DNA of 64,000 nucleotides from Gibbula magus (GCA_936450465.1 OW388293.1:84032134-84096133); one strand, 5' to 3'. Shown: positions 1-13,017, counted from the first letter of the stretch. A program made the numbers and translations. The notes: a model not told the origin generated them from the letters alone.

Positions 1-206
1 TTTTGGAACTCCTCCCTTATTACTATCAGTAATTATATCAACTCCGGTAATGAAAAACGTAAGCATTTATATAAGTCTGTTCTTTCCCATTGCCATGTAC
101 CCATACCCTAAATGGAATCAGTGACTACAGATAAGGGGTCTTCAAGGCCCCAGTCGTTAAGAAAGATTTTCTATCTGTCTATTATTATTTAAACAGTGAC
201 ATTGAG

Positions 207-525
207 TGAACTGTTAACACGAATCATAACATCAATAGTGAACTATTATAACGAATCATAACATCAATAGTGAACTGTTAACACGAATCATACCATCAAT
301 AGTGAGCTGTTAACATGAATCATAACATCAATAGTGAACTGTTATAACGAATCATAACATCAATAGTGAACTATTAACACGAATCATACCATCAATAGTG
401 AACTGTTAACATGAATCATAACATCAATAGTGAACTGTTATAACGAATCATAACATCAATAGTGAACTGTTAACACGAATCATAACATCAATAGTGAACT
501 GTTATAACGAATCATAACATCAGGG
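207..525. repeat. 32-bp minisatellite, about 10 copies
   Basis: Tandem array of a 31-32 bp unit containing AACATCAATAGTGAACTGTT followed by either AACACGAATCAT or ATAACGAATCAT. The two unit types alternate irregularly, and single substitutions such as gagctg and accatc recur in more than one unit, so units have been copied in blocks. The array ends abruptly at 'catcagggcaagg'. No open frame or regulatory motif is seen in it. Confidence 0.9.
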
Positions 526-1457
526 CAAGGGTGAGCTGTACAAATCATATTGAGTGACTAGATATATTTCCATTATATTAATTGCTTTGCATAAGATAGA
601 GAACAACCTTCCGTTAATTATACATGTGAAAATAACATATGTATAAATATGTTTCCATTAGAAAGTTAAAATCTTTTCGTTGTTTATTTATCGTTAGAAT
701 ATTTCCAACAATGTATTTCCAGAAAAAAACACTATTGGGCAACATAGAGAACAAATAGTTAAATAAATTCTTGGTACATAATCCGTCCTGTATGCTCTAC
801 AATTCAGTTTTTCACAAAAACAGCATTTCAATCCCCTTCTGAAACAACGCCCCACTTCAAAGGCAGACGGCTGGTCCCCTTCAATTTTCAGAAAGTCGTT
901 TAAGCGTGAAGACCCCTGTGGAACTTTCCAAAGCATCAAACGCATCATGTCACGCAGGACAAACCTTCTTATTCTTTTTAAGTTTGTTTTTACTGTTAAC
1001 TGATCACAATTATCAGATTCATGGAGTCAAACTGTTAATCAAGATAAGCTTTTTCCATATGATATTATTTATTCAAATATTAAAATCCACAAAATGGGCG
1101 ATATTATACAATCATAGTTTACACAAGTGTCAAACTGTCACCCATGAAGCAGAAGTATAAGCACATCATGTGACAACAGACGTAATGTGCAAACTTTCTT
1201 ACTGTAATTTTTTTAGCGATAAAATATTCGTTTACTGTTAGCTCCCCACAAATATTAAATCTCTTTAAGTCACAAAGTTAGTCAGGCTTTGCTTCATCCT
1301 TCTCATATCATTTATTCAAATATTAAATTTAGGACAAAATCGAAATGAGACAATCATGTATCACACAAGTGTCAAACTGTCACTAATCAAGTCAAAGGGT
1401 GTGGGCAAATGTCTTATCTTCATACGTAATTCAAAATACGTTCTCGTGTTACATAAC
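526..1457. other. intergenic or intronic DNA, nothing supported
   Basis: AT-rich single-copy-looking sequence. An 84-codon minus-strand frame at 694-948 and an 84-codon plus-strand frame at 906-1160 show no recognisable motif and no convincing splice structure. The phrase 'tgtcaaactgtcac' occurs twice, near 1128 and 1371, each after 'ttatttattcaaatatta'. This suggests an old ~240-bp duplication of about 1060-1150 and 1305-1390. Confidence 0.4.
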
Positions 1458-1602
1458 CTTTAAAAATCTCCAGAGGCAGGGAAAAGTCTATATGTTCCGA
1501 TGTATTGAATATTTGATGAAGATTATTGTCTGTATCTGTCATAACAGACTCGTCAAAACCATTCATAAAATCCGCAAAGCGTTTTTGAACATTGTTTGAC
1601 AT
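1458..1602 (-). CDS. candidate first coding exon, unknown protein
   Basis: A minus-strand frame opens with a true ATG (complement of 1600-1602). It runs about 48 codons of acidic, ordinary-looking protein (MSNNVQKRFADFMNGF at its start) to a plausible donor, AAAG|GTTATG, at 1458/1457. Beyond the donor the frame stays open only 12 more codons. No family is recognised and no partner exon was found at lower coordinates. The support is the amino-acid composition, the ATG and the donor-like site. It could be chance. Confidence 0.25.
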
Positions 1603-4600
1603 GTTGACTTCAGCTTATAAGCGAATCAGGTTGGCTGATCATGGCACAAGGAAGTATTTGACGATGTACAACACAACTGAAGATAACAACTTTTTGAAAA
1701 TGGTATGATTTAATATCAAAACTTTAATTACATAAGGGAAATGAATTGCTTTAGTATAGTTCAGTAAATTTAAACCCAATACCCATTCAAACATTGTTAC
1801 CAATGCGCAATATTTAAATAATTTGGGGGCTTTGAATAATAAATATGATAAATAAAATGATTTGGTTTAATCAATATTCATAACATTTGATGTTATCTGA
1901 AAGTGTTTCTAGCTATTGTGGTCTTTCATGTGCTGCCTTCTCTAATGTGATTTCCTTGTAAAGTTTTATCTAAAAAAAAAATATTTTGATTGAAAAATTT
2001 CAAGAAGGTTATGCAAGAGCGTTTTTTAACATTAACTATTTGCTTTCCTTCTTATCTACTGGTGAACTAACATAACTTTGATCATGTCTTGATACAGCGT
2101 GGTGCATGTTTTCTTGATTTTTTAAATTAAATTTATCGACTAAAAGACCCCAGAGTGAACTAACAGGCTGTAAGATCATAACTCAATCAAGAGTCAACAT
2201 CTTATCTATATAAGATTAACGTAATAACTATTCACTACTCATTTTCAGAGGTTTTTACAATTGTCTAAGAAAACAATTGCAATGAACTTAAATGCTTTTT
2301 GCTATTGTCCGAATTTCTAAATATATTTATCGGATTTAATCGAACATGTATTAAATATATAATTATATCTGATTGGCTAATGCAATTCTAGTTTTTGACA
2401 GGAGAAGGAATAGAGAATTAGAGAATAAGGTGGTTTATTTTTTTAATAAAGTGTATTACAGATGAAGTAGCCTTAGAACAATAAAATCATGAACTGCATA
2501 CGTTTGTGGTTTTGAGAAACACATTGTAATTTACATAAGGAAAAGTAACTGGGAAATGATGTAAAATAATAAATCATCGATGTAAGTCCATTCAAAGCAC
2601 ATAGCGACTTCAATGTAACTCATGGTATATTTATCCTTAAATGAATTAAAAAAATTGTTATTCCCTCATACACATTTTCAGTTAATAACGAATAAGTTAA
2701 AATGAGATAAAATCAAACTATTCGGAAATACATTCAAACCATGTTATTTATGTTATATTTTTTTATGAGCAAGGTCTCAAGCCAGATTTTAGGAGCGTAT
2801 GTTCTGTTTGACGGTGAACACCAGATGGACATGGATGATACCTACTATATATCAGGAGTTGTTTAGAATAAAGGACAAATCTCGAACAAAAACAATTGTT
2901 TGGTAAATAACTTTTTAACCATTGTATTTCTTTAACATTCAGCAGTTGAACATTAAAGAACATTATAATGAACATGCGTTCATACATTTACTGACCTCCT
3001 GAATCCAGACCAGGTTGCTGCTTATGACTCCTGAAAACCTCAAGAAAAACCACGAAGATTTTGCTTTCATGTGTCAAGCCCCTGTAAGAGATTATACTCG
3101 ACAGGAAGTTGCATGATATATTTTTCTCTTAGTTGACAAGCATGCACTTTACATGAAAGAGAGAACTGATTAAAATTACTTGGACGTTTAGAAAACCAAT
3201 ACAATTGGGAATTCTCTCACAACATCAAAGAAAATTAATTAACAGAGTAAGATTCTACGAGTATAAATCAAAGCTGATGTGGTGTCAACAACTCTGGTAT
3301 GGGATACACTGAAATCAGTTCAATCTCTCAGTCAGCAGAAATCTTAACAAACGCACTACAAAATGTGCGAGAGAATGAGCACGTAATACCATAGTAATTA
3401 AATAATATTTAAAAACAAGATTGGCTGATTACAGTATATATGTACACCGCTTTAAAGTCTGCCTTGATTTAAACATAGGAAGCACGCCATGAAAGTGGGG
3501 CTCACTATTTCTCCTTCACACATTGTTGACTTCATATTCTAAGAATGTTTAACATTGTATTGTATATTATTGCAAGAACAGTAAACACTGAAAGAACAAA
3601 ACAGTTGCACATTTCATAAAGGCAGCAAGACAAATGCGATTTAAGTAAGAAATATCTCGAATCTTTTGGCGCCACTATGTTTGTCCCTTCGGAACGCACT
3701 ATAGAAAGTATATGATTACTTTTCTGACAATTAATAAAGACATTTATATTGTATATAGAAGAAAGAGAGATCCTTCCGCTTCAAGTAAACCCCGAGGAGC
3801 TGACGCGTTCAGACAATGCTGAAATACGAGGTAGACTTATTTTTAATCTTACAACAATCTATCAGCTTGGGACATTCTTTTTTAATGAACGTGCTTTTAC
3901 GGGAAGAACAACTTAGGAAGTCATAGAGCTGAGCTGAATTGTTTATTTGTTTTGAAGTGTCGAATCTAGCCAAATCAATGAAATGACCGCCATACAAATG
4001 AAAATGTCAACCAAAACCTAATCATTTTTTGAGATAATCGTTGGTATCGATATAGTTCACAAGCTCGCTTTCTTGCATTATCTTGCATTAAAGCGAACTT
4101 GTGAATGATGCACACTGTGTAATCTTTTTAATTACATACGTATTCTGAATATCTTAATGAGATAATCTTGTTTATCACATATGGTGCATGAAGTTATGGC
4201 TGTCGTTAACTCAGTTTAAAGATTCTTTGGGTATTTTGTTGGAGTCAGAGTATGTCAATTGATCAAATGTAAGTTTAGAAACTTACCAACAACATTCAAA
4301 AAGAGAGAGGTTGGTTGAAAAGATATTGAGTTGAAAAAGTTGGAAAGAGAGAAAAAGAAGAAATGGAATTCAGAAAAAGACTGGAATTTGAACTTGAAAA
4401 AGAAACAGTATTCCGAAAATTGGAGAAAATTGAAAAGAGCATTGAGCTCAAAACGCTTCTTCATTCTTTATCTCTCATCATCGTTCAATATTACGCGCTA
4501 ATAGCAACTGGTCCCACGCTATAAAAGAATTGGACAAGTATTTCTACATTTTGGCAGAAGTTGCTTAAAACCACAAATGTCAAGAGTTAAGAAATTAGGA

Positions 4601-4779
4601 AATGGAATAGAGAGTTTAAAAGTTTTGAGTTTAAAAAGCTTAAAGATTCTTCATCTCTCGTCATCATCCTCTTTCGACATTACACGTCAACATGGTTAGT
4701 ACACTGGTTTAATGAAAGATTAGTGGACAAGTGTTTTTTACATTTTGGCAAAAGTTGCTGTGACCTGGACTATTTTGTG
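1603..4779. other. 3.2-kb stretch without supported genes
   Basis: AT-rich sequence with scattered frames of 60-75 codons (2763-2987, 3809-3997 and 4255-4464, all minus), none with recognisable motifs. Around 4300-4460 the plus strand is purine-rich (many gaaaaaga runs), which explains the Phe/Ser-rich minus frame there. Two related segments, about 4480-4570 and 4670-4760, share 'tctcatcatc', 'gttcaatattac/ttcgacattac' and 'ttttggcaaaagttgct', so this is probably an old tandem duplication of about 190 bp. Confidence 0.4.
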
Positions 4780-4824
4780 CACACTGTGTTAAAGCACACT
4801 GTGTTAAAGCACACTGTGTTAAAG
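4780..4824. repeat. 15-bp triplication
   Basis: Three exact consecutive copies of CACACTGTGTTAAAG. A single 'cacactgtgtaa' also occurs near 4110. Too small to say more. Confidence 0.85.
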
Positions 4825-5149
4825 GGTTAAGCTGAGGATGCATATTGGGGATTATGTGAAGAGAAAAGTTAATAACATGATTTTGTTAAAATGACCCTTC
4901 TAACAGATTAATAATTATGGTCACAGGTGGTGGTGTGGTTATCAACATCCCAACATGGCGGAAGGTGAGATCGCTTTGCAAGTATTTATCACGAATTAAC
5001 AGTTTTCCATAGGCATGTGATCAAGCTAATTTTGAACAAATATGAACTTTGATGGTGTAATTAGATTTGATGCGCTAGATTTGCATATCAAAGTCCACAA
5101 CTTGAAGGGAGATCAATTTTAAAACCACGCTGGGATGTTTGTATATCCA

Positions 5150-8100
5150 CGTGTGGATGCTGGTATTGTCTCTCGTTGGGAAATGAATGATGCTGGTATT
5201 GTCTCTCGTTGGGAAATGAATGATGCTGGTATTGTCTCTTGTTGGGAAATGAATGATGCTGGTATCGCCTCTTGGTGGGAAATGAATGATGCTGGTATCG
5301 CCTCTTGGTGGGAAATGAATGATGCTGGTATATCCTCTTGGTGGGAAATGAATGATGCTGGTATCGCCTCTTGATGGGAAATGAATGATGCTGGTATATC
5401 CTCTTGATGGCAAATGAATGATGCTGGTATATCCTCTTGGTGGGAAATGAATGATGCTGGTATCGCCTCTTGGTGGGAAATGAATGATGCTGGTATATCC
5501 TCTTGGTGGGAAATGAATGATGCTGTTATCGCCTCTTGGTGGGTAATGAATGATGCTGGTATATCCTCTTGGTGGGAAATGAATGATGCTGTTATCTCTT
5601 CTTGGTGGGAAATTAATGATGCTGGTATCGTCTCTTGGTGGGAAATGAATGATGCTGGTATATCCTCTTGGTGGGAAATGAATGATGCTGTTATCGCTTC
5701 TTGGTGGGAAATGAATGATGCTGGTATCGTCTCTTGGTGGGAAATGAATGATGTTGGTATATCCTCTTGGTGGGAAATGAATGATGCTGGTATATCCTCT
5801 TGGTGGGAAATGAATGATGCTGGTATCGCCTCTTGGTGGGGAATGAATGATGCTGGTATATCCTCTTGGTGGGTAATGAATGATGCTGGTATCGCCTCTT
5901 GGTGGGAAATGAATGATGCTGGTATATCCTCTTGGTAGGAAATGAATGATGCTGTTATCGCCTCTTGGTGGGTAATGAATGATGCTGGTATATCCTCTTG
6001 GTGGGAAATGAATGATGCTGTTATCGCTTCTTGGTGGGAGATGAATGACGCTGGTACGTCTCTTGGTGGGGAATTATGATGCTGGTATCGCCTCTTGGTG
6101 GGAAATGAATGATGCTGGTATCGCCTCTTGGTGGGGAATGAATGATGCTGGTATCGCCTCTTGGTGGGAAATAATGATGCTGGTATCATCTCTTGGTGGG
6201 GAATGAATGATGCTGGTATCGTCTCTTGGTGGGAAATGAATGATGCTGGTATCGCCTCTTGGTGGAAAATGAATGATGCTGGTATCGCCTCTTGGTGGGA
6301 AATGTATGATGTTGTTATATCCTCTTGGTGGGAAATGAATGATGCTGGTATCGCCTCTTGATGGGTAATGAATGATGCTGGTATATCCTCTTGGTGGGAA
6401 ATGAATGATGCTGTAATCGCGTCTTGGTCGGTAATGAATGATGCTGGTATATCCTCTTGGTGGGAAATAATGATGCTGGTATCGCCTCTTGGTGAGAAAT
6501 GAATGATGCTGGTATATCCTCTTTGTGGGAAATGAATGATGCTGTTATCGCCTCTTGGTGGGTAATGAATGATGCTGGTATATCCTCTTGGTGGGAAATG
6601 AATGATGCTGGTATCGCCTCTTGGTGGGAAATGAATGATGCTGGTATATCCTCTTGGTGGGAAATGAATGATTCTGGTATCGCCTCTTGGTGGGAAATGA
6701 ATGATGCTGGTATATCCTCTTGGTCGGAAATGAATGATGCTGGTATATCCTCTTGGTGGGTAATGAATGATGCTCGTATATCCTCTTGGTGGGAAATGAA
6801 TGATGCTGGTATATCCTCTTGGTGGGTAATGAATGTTGCTCGTATATCCTCTTGGTGGGAAATGAATGATGCTGGTATATCCTCTTGGTGGGAAATGAAT
6901 GATGCTGTTATCGCTTCTTGGTGGGAAATGAATGATGCTGGTATCGTCTCTTGGTGGGAAATAATGATGCTGGTATCGCCTCTTTGTGGGAAATGAATGA
7001 TGCTGGTATCGCCTCTTGGTGGTGAATGAATGATGCTGGTATCGCCTATTGGTGGGAAATGAATGATGCTGGTATCGCCTCTTGGTGGGAAATAATGATG
7101 CTGGTATCGCCTCTTGGTGGGAAATGAATGATGCTGGTATCGCCTCTTGGTGGGGAATGAATGATGCTGGTATCGCCTCTTGGTGGGAAGTGAATGATGC
7201 TGGTATCGCCTCTTGGTGGGAAATGAATGATGCTGGTATATCCTCTTGGTGGGAAATGAATGATGCTGGTATCGCCTCTTGGTGGGAAATGAATGATGTT
7301 GGTATATCCTCTTGGTGGGGAATGAATGATGCTGGTATATCCTCTTGGTGGGAAATGAATGATGCTGGTATCGCCTCTTGGTGGGTAATGAATGATGCTG
7401 GTATATCCTCTTGGTGAGAAATGAATGATGCTGGTATCGCCTCTTGGTGGGAAATGAATGATGCTGGTATATCCTCTTGGTGGGAAATGAATGATGCTGG
7501 TATATCCTCTTGGTGGGTAATGAATGATGCTGGTATATCCTCTTGGTGGGAAATGAATGATGCTGGTATATCCTCTTGGTGGGTAATGAATGATGCTGGT
7601 ATATCCTCTTGGTGGGTAATGAATGATGCTGGTATATCCTCTTGGTGGGGAATGAATGATGCTGGTATATCCTCTTGGTGGGAAATGAATGATGCTGGTA
7701 TATCCTCTTGGTGGGAAATGAATGATGCTGGTATATCCTCTTGGTGGGAAATGAATGATGCTGGTATCGTCTCTTGGTGGGAAATAATGATGCTGGTATC
7801 GCTTCTTGGTGGGAAATAATGATGCTGGTATATCCTCTTGGTGGGAAATGAATGATGCTGGTATCGCCTCTTGGTGGGAAATGAATGATGCTGGTATCGT
7901 CTCTTGGTGTGAAAAAATGATGCTGGTATCGCCTCTTGGTGGGAAATAATGATGCTGGTATATCCTCTTGGTGGGAAATGAATGATGCTGGTATATCCTC
8001 TTGGTGGGGAATGAATGATGCTGGTATCGCCTCTTGGTGGGAAATTAATGATGCTGGTATCGCCTCTTGGTGGGCAATGAATGATGCTGGTATATCCTCT

Positions 8101-10965
8101 TGGTGGCAAATGAATGATGCTGATATCGTCTCTTGGTGGGAAATAATGATGCTGGTATCGCCTCTTGGTGGGAAATAATGATGCTGGTATATCCTCTTGG
8201 TGGCAAATGAATGATGCTGATATCGCCTCTTGGTGGGAAATAATGATGCTGGTATATCCTCTTGGTGGCAAATGAATGATGCTGGTATCGTCTCTTGGTG
8301 GGAAATAATGATGCTGGTATCGCCTCTTGGTGGGAAATAATGATGCTGGTATATCCTCTTAAGCTTGGTGGCAAATGAATGATGCTGATATCGCCTCTTG
8401 GTGGCAAATGAATGATGCTGGTATCGTCTCTTGGTGGGAAATAATGATGCTGGTATCGCCTCTTGGTGGGAAATAATGATGCTGGTATATCCTCTTGGTG
8501 GGAAATGAATGATGCTGGTATATCCTCTTGGTGGGGAATGAATGATGCTGGTATCGCCTCTTGGTGGCAAATGAATGATGCTGGTATATCCTTTTGGTGG
8601 CAAATGAATGATGCTGATATCGCCTCTTGGTGGCAAATGAATGATGCTGGTATCGTCTCTTGGTGGGAAATAATGATGCTGGTATCGTCTCTTGGTGGGA
8701 AATAATGATGCTGGTATCGCCTCTTGGTGGGAAATAATGATGCTGGTATATCCTCTTGGTGGGAAATGAATGATGCTGGTATATCCTCTTGGTGGGGAAT
8801 GATTGATGCTGGTATCGTCTCTTGGTGGGAAATAATGATGCTGGTATCGCCTCTTTGTGGCAAATGAATGATGCTGGTATCGTCTCTTGGTGGGAAATAA
8901 TGATGCTGGTATCGTCTCTTGGTGGAAAATAATGATGCTGGTATCGCCTCTTGGTGGGAAATAATGATGCTGGTATATCCTCTTGGTGGGGAATGAATGA
9001 TGCTGGTATCGCCTCTTGGTGAGTAATGAATGATGCTGGTATATCCTCTTGGTGGGAAATGAATGATGCTGGTATATCCTCTTGGTGGGGAATGATAGAT
9101 GCTGGTATATCCTCTTGGTGGGAAATGAATGATGCTGGTATATCCTCTTGGTGGGAAATGAATGATGCTGGTATATCCTCTTGGTGGGAAATGAATGATG
9201 CTGGTATCACCTCTTGGTTGGAAATGAATGATGCTGGTATCGCCTTTTGGTGGGTAATGGATGATGCTGGTATATCCTCTTGGTGGGAAATGAATGATGC
9301 TGGTATCGCCTTTTGGTTGGAAATGAATGATGCTGTTATCGCTTCTTGGTGGGAAATGAAAGATGCTGGTATATCCTCTTGGTGGGGAATGAATGATGCT
9401 GGTATCGCCTCTTGGTGGGAAATGAATGATGCTGGTATCGCCTCTTGGTGGGAAATGAATGATGCTGGTATATCCTCTTGGTGGGAAATGAATGATGCTG
9501 GTACATGTATATCCTCTTGGTGGGAAATGAATGCTGCTGGTATCGCCTCTTGTTGGGAAATGAATGATGCTGGTATATCCTCTTGGTGGGAAATGAATGA
9601 TGCTGGTATCGCCTCTTGGTGGGAAATGAATGATGCTGGTATCGCCTCTTGGCGGGAAATGAATGATGCTGGTATCGCCTCTTGGGTGGAAATGAATGAT
9701 GCTGGTATATCCTCTTGGTGGGAAATGAATGATGCTGGTATATCCTCTTGGTGGCAAATGAATGTTGCTGGTAAGGCCTCTTGGTGGGTGATGAATGATG
9801 CTGGTATATCCTCTTGATGGCAAATGAATGATGCTGGTATATCCTCTTGGTGGCAAATGAATGATGCTGGTATCGCCTCTTGGTGGGAAATGAATGATGC
9901 TGGTATATCCTCTTGATGGCAAATGAATGATGCTGGTATATCCTCTTGGTGGCAAATGAATGATGGTGGTATATCCTCTTGGTGGAAAATGAATGATGCT
10001 GGTAAGGCCTCTTGGTGGGTGATGAATGATGCTGGTATATCCTCTTGATGGCAAATGAATGATGCTGGTATATCCTCTTGGTGGCAAATGAATGATGCTG
10101 GTATCGCCTCTTGGTGGGAAATGAATGATGCTGGTATATCCTCTTGATGGCAAATGAATGATGCTGGTATATCCTCTTGGTGGGAAATAAATGATGCTGG
10201 TATAACCTCTTGGTGGCAAATGAATGATGCTGGTATCGCCTTTTGGTGTGAAATGAATGATGCTGGTATATCCTCTTGGTGGGAAATGAATGATGCTGGT
10301 ATCGTCTCTTGGCGGGAAATGAATGATGCTGGTATATCCTCTTGGTGGGAAATGAATGATGCTGGTAAGGCCTCTTGGTGGGTGATGAATGATGCTGGTA
10401 TATCCTCTTGATGGCAAATGAATGATGCTGGTATATCCTCTTGGTGGCAAATGAATGATGCTGGTATCGCCTCTTGGTGGGAAATGAATGATGCTGGTAT
10501 ATCCTCTTGATGGCAAATGAATGATGCTGGTATATCCTCTTGGTGGGAAATGAATGATGCTGGTATCGTCTCTTGGCGGGAAATGAATGATGCTGGTATA
10601 TCCTCTTGGTGGGAAATGAATGATGCTGGTATCGCCTCTTGGTGGGAAATGAATGATGCTGGTATATCCTCTTGGTGGCAAATGAATGATGCTGGTATAT
10701 CCTCTTGGTGGCAAATGAATGATGCTGGTATCGCCTTTTGGTGTGAAATGAATGATGCTGGTATATCCTCTTGGTGGGAAATGAATGATGCTGGTATCGT
10801 CTCTTGGCGGGAAATGAATGATGCTGGTATATCCTCTTGGTGGGAAATGAATGATGCTGGTATCGCCTCTTGGTGGGAAATGAATGATGCTGGTATATCC
10901 TCTTGGTGGCAAATGAATGATGCTGGTATATCCTCTTGGTGGCAAATGAATGATGCTGGTAACTC
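5150..10965. repeat. giant 33-bp minisatellite, ~175 copies
   Basis: Tandem array of a 33-bp unit. The plus strand begins GATGCTGGTATATCCTCTTG and continues GTGGGAAATGAAT. Main variants are TATATCC against TATCGCC or TATCGTC, GTGGGAA against GTGGCAA, and a 32-bp unit lacking one G (gaaataatgatg). Because 33 is divisible by three and the consensus has no stop in one plus frame or in any minus frame, long open frames arise, including minus frames of about 1,050, 990 and 870 codons. They switch between the same three peptide repeats wherever a 32-bp unit occurs. No signal peptide, splice site or non-repeat domain is attached. Two 6-bp insertions are seen (AAGCTT at ~8361, ACATGT at ~9503). I read this as non-coding satellite DNA. 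Confidence 0.95.
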
Positions 10966-11041
10966 CAAACCATAGTATCCTGATTTGATTATTCACATAA
11001 ACCAATGTTTCTTTGTGTATCAACATGTCTTAATGCTCCTC

Positions 11042-11146
11042 CAAGCAGTTAACTTACATCACCATGGTGTGGGTTCGAATCCCGTACAATAATGTGTACT
11101 TTTGAAATTAATGTTATCCCAAGTGTAATCATGTTAAAACCATTAG
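11042..11146 (+). mobile_element. decayed partial copy of the tRNA-like foldback element
   Basis: Contains a pol III B-box-like GTGGGTTCGAATCCC at 11068-11082, preceded by 'agttaacttacatcacc' (compare 'agttgccttactctgag' in the element at 48649-48920). It is followed by GTGTACTTTTGAAATTAATG and GTTATCCCAAGTGTAATCAT, matching the order of the right arm of that element. The left arm is missing, so the copy is truncated or eroded. It lies 70-80 bp after the end of the 33-bp satellite. Confidence 0.6.
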
Positions 11147-11865
11147 TTTTTTGAGTTTTGAAAAGTGAAGATACCTACATGGTAGAAGTTTGGCTATCAG
11201 ATTTTCCATTGGTTACATTTTATGCATTGGGTCTGGACGATCACTGTATATTTTTATTTGATTGTCTGCAGATATTTTAGTTTTCAGTTCTAGTATTGCA
11301 GAATTAAATTTTAATTAGAACAAAACAATAATGATCAGATACAAATATCGAACGCATGAATCATTAATTAATTTCACTAACATATACATTACCAATTTGT
11401 CAAGTTAACCTCAAGTATTTCTGTATTGGCCCAGACCTTCTGTATTTGCCGTGCTATGGAACTATATTGTCTAGCAGTGAATACTGTATTCTTATGTATA
11501 GGCGTTATTCAGATAATGCAGTTAAATACTGGAAATATGCAATAAACTTGCATCAATTATTCACTAATTTACAAGCAGCGTAATTGAAAATGTTTAAATA
11601 TATAAGTTACATGAAGCCCGGTGAAGGGTCGAGCATATAGCAGACAGTAGTACCCTGGTTCATATAAAATGGATCAAAGGCAAGAAAGCTGAGCCAGTTG
11701 GTAGGTATCGTTTTCAAATTAATCACGGAATGTTCAGACAATGTCTGATCACTCTCTATTGTAGTTGGTATTATATTTCACCTCAAATGGATTAGTCCGC
11801 AGCACAGATGAATGTTTCGCAATTTCGAACTTTAACCTCAAATAATTATTCAGAACAGATATAAA
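11147..11865. other. no supported feature
   Basis: About 720 bp of AT-rich sequence. No frame longer than 60 codons, no tandem repeat and no obvious inverted repeat was seen. Confidence 0.4.
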
Positions 11866-13017
11866 GGTAGCTTAAACAATGTACCTATATATTCGCCTGT
11901 ACATTGTTTAAGCTATACCTATATATTCGCCTGTACATTGTTTAAGCTACCTATATATTCGCCTGTACATTGTTTAAGCTACTTATATATTCGCCTGTAC
12001 ATTGTTTAAGCTACTTATATATTCGCCTGTACATTGTTTAAGCTACTTATATATTCGCCTGTACATTGTTTAAGCTACTTATATATTCGCCTGTACATTG
12101 TTTAAGCTACCTATATATTAGCCTGTACATTGTTTAAGCTACCTATATATTCGCCTGTATATTGTTTAAGCTACCTATATATTAGCCTGTACATTGTTTA
12201 AGCTACCTATATATTCGCCTGTACATTGTTTAAGCTACTTATATATTCGCCTGTACATTGTTCAAGCTACTTATATATTCGCCTGTACATTGTTTAAGCT
12301 ACCTATATATTCGCCTGTACATTGTTTAAGCTACTTATATATTCGCCTGTACATTGTTTAAGCTACTTATATATTCGCCTGTACATTGTTTAAGCTACTT
12401 ATATATTCGCCTGTACATTGTTTAAGCTACTTATATATTCGCCTGTACATTGTTTAAGCTACCTATATATTAGCCTGTACATTGTTTAAGCTACCTATAT
12501 ATTCGCCTGTACATTGTTTAAGCTACCTATATATTAGCCTGTACATTGTTTAAGCTACCTATATATTCGCCTGTACATTGTTTAAGCTACTTATATATTC
12601 GCCTGTACATTGTTTAAGCTACTTATATATTCGCCTGTACATTGTTTAAGCTACCTATATATTAGCCTGTACATTGTTTAAGCTACCTATATATTCGGCT
12701 GTACATTGTTTAAGCTACTTATATATTCGCCTGTACATTGTTTAAGCTACTTATATATTCGCCTGTACATTGTTTAAGCTACTTATATATTCGCCTGTAC
12801 ATTGTTTAAGCTACTTATATATTAGCCTGTACATTGTTTAAGCTACCTATATATTCGCCTGTACATTGTTTACGCTACCTATATATTAGCCTGTACATTG
12901 TTTAAGCTACATATATATTCGCCTGTACATTGTTTAAGCTACTTATATATTCGCCTGTACATTGTTTAAGCTACCTATATATTCGCCTGTACATTGTCTA
13001 AGCTACCTATATATTCG
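11866..13017. repeat. 32-bp minisatellite, ~35 copies, with inverted first unit
   Basis: Unit GTACATTGTTTAAGCTACTT plus ATATATTCGCCT (32 bp). Variants are CTACCTATATATT against CTACTTATATATT and TTCGCCT against TTAGCCT. Variants come in runs, showing block copying. At the left edge (11866-11885) half a unit is present in reverse complement (AGGTAGCTTAAACAATGTAC), so the array starts with a small hairpin. The array ends in 'ttcgccatgttgaaaatg'. No coding potential is seen: 32 bp is not a multiple of three. Confidence 0.93.

Noticed and set aside
5119..11026. Minus-strand frames of about 545-1,050 codons and plus-strand frames of MNDAGISSWWE repeats
   Set aside because: They are pure translations of the 33-bp satellite. 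They overlap each other in all three minus frames and lack unique domains, signal peptides and gene structure.
11866..13017. CRISPR-like regular 32-bp repeats
   Set aside because: Units are contiguous, with no unique spacers, and the sequence is clearly animal nuclear DNA.
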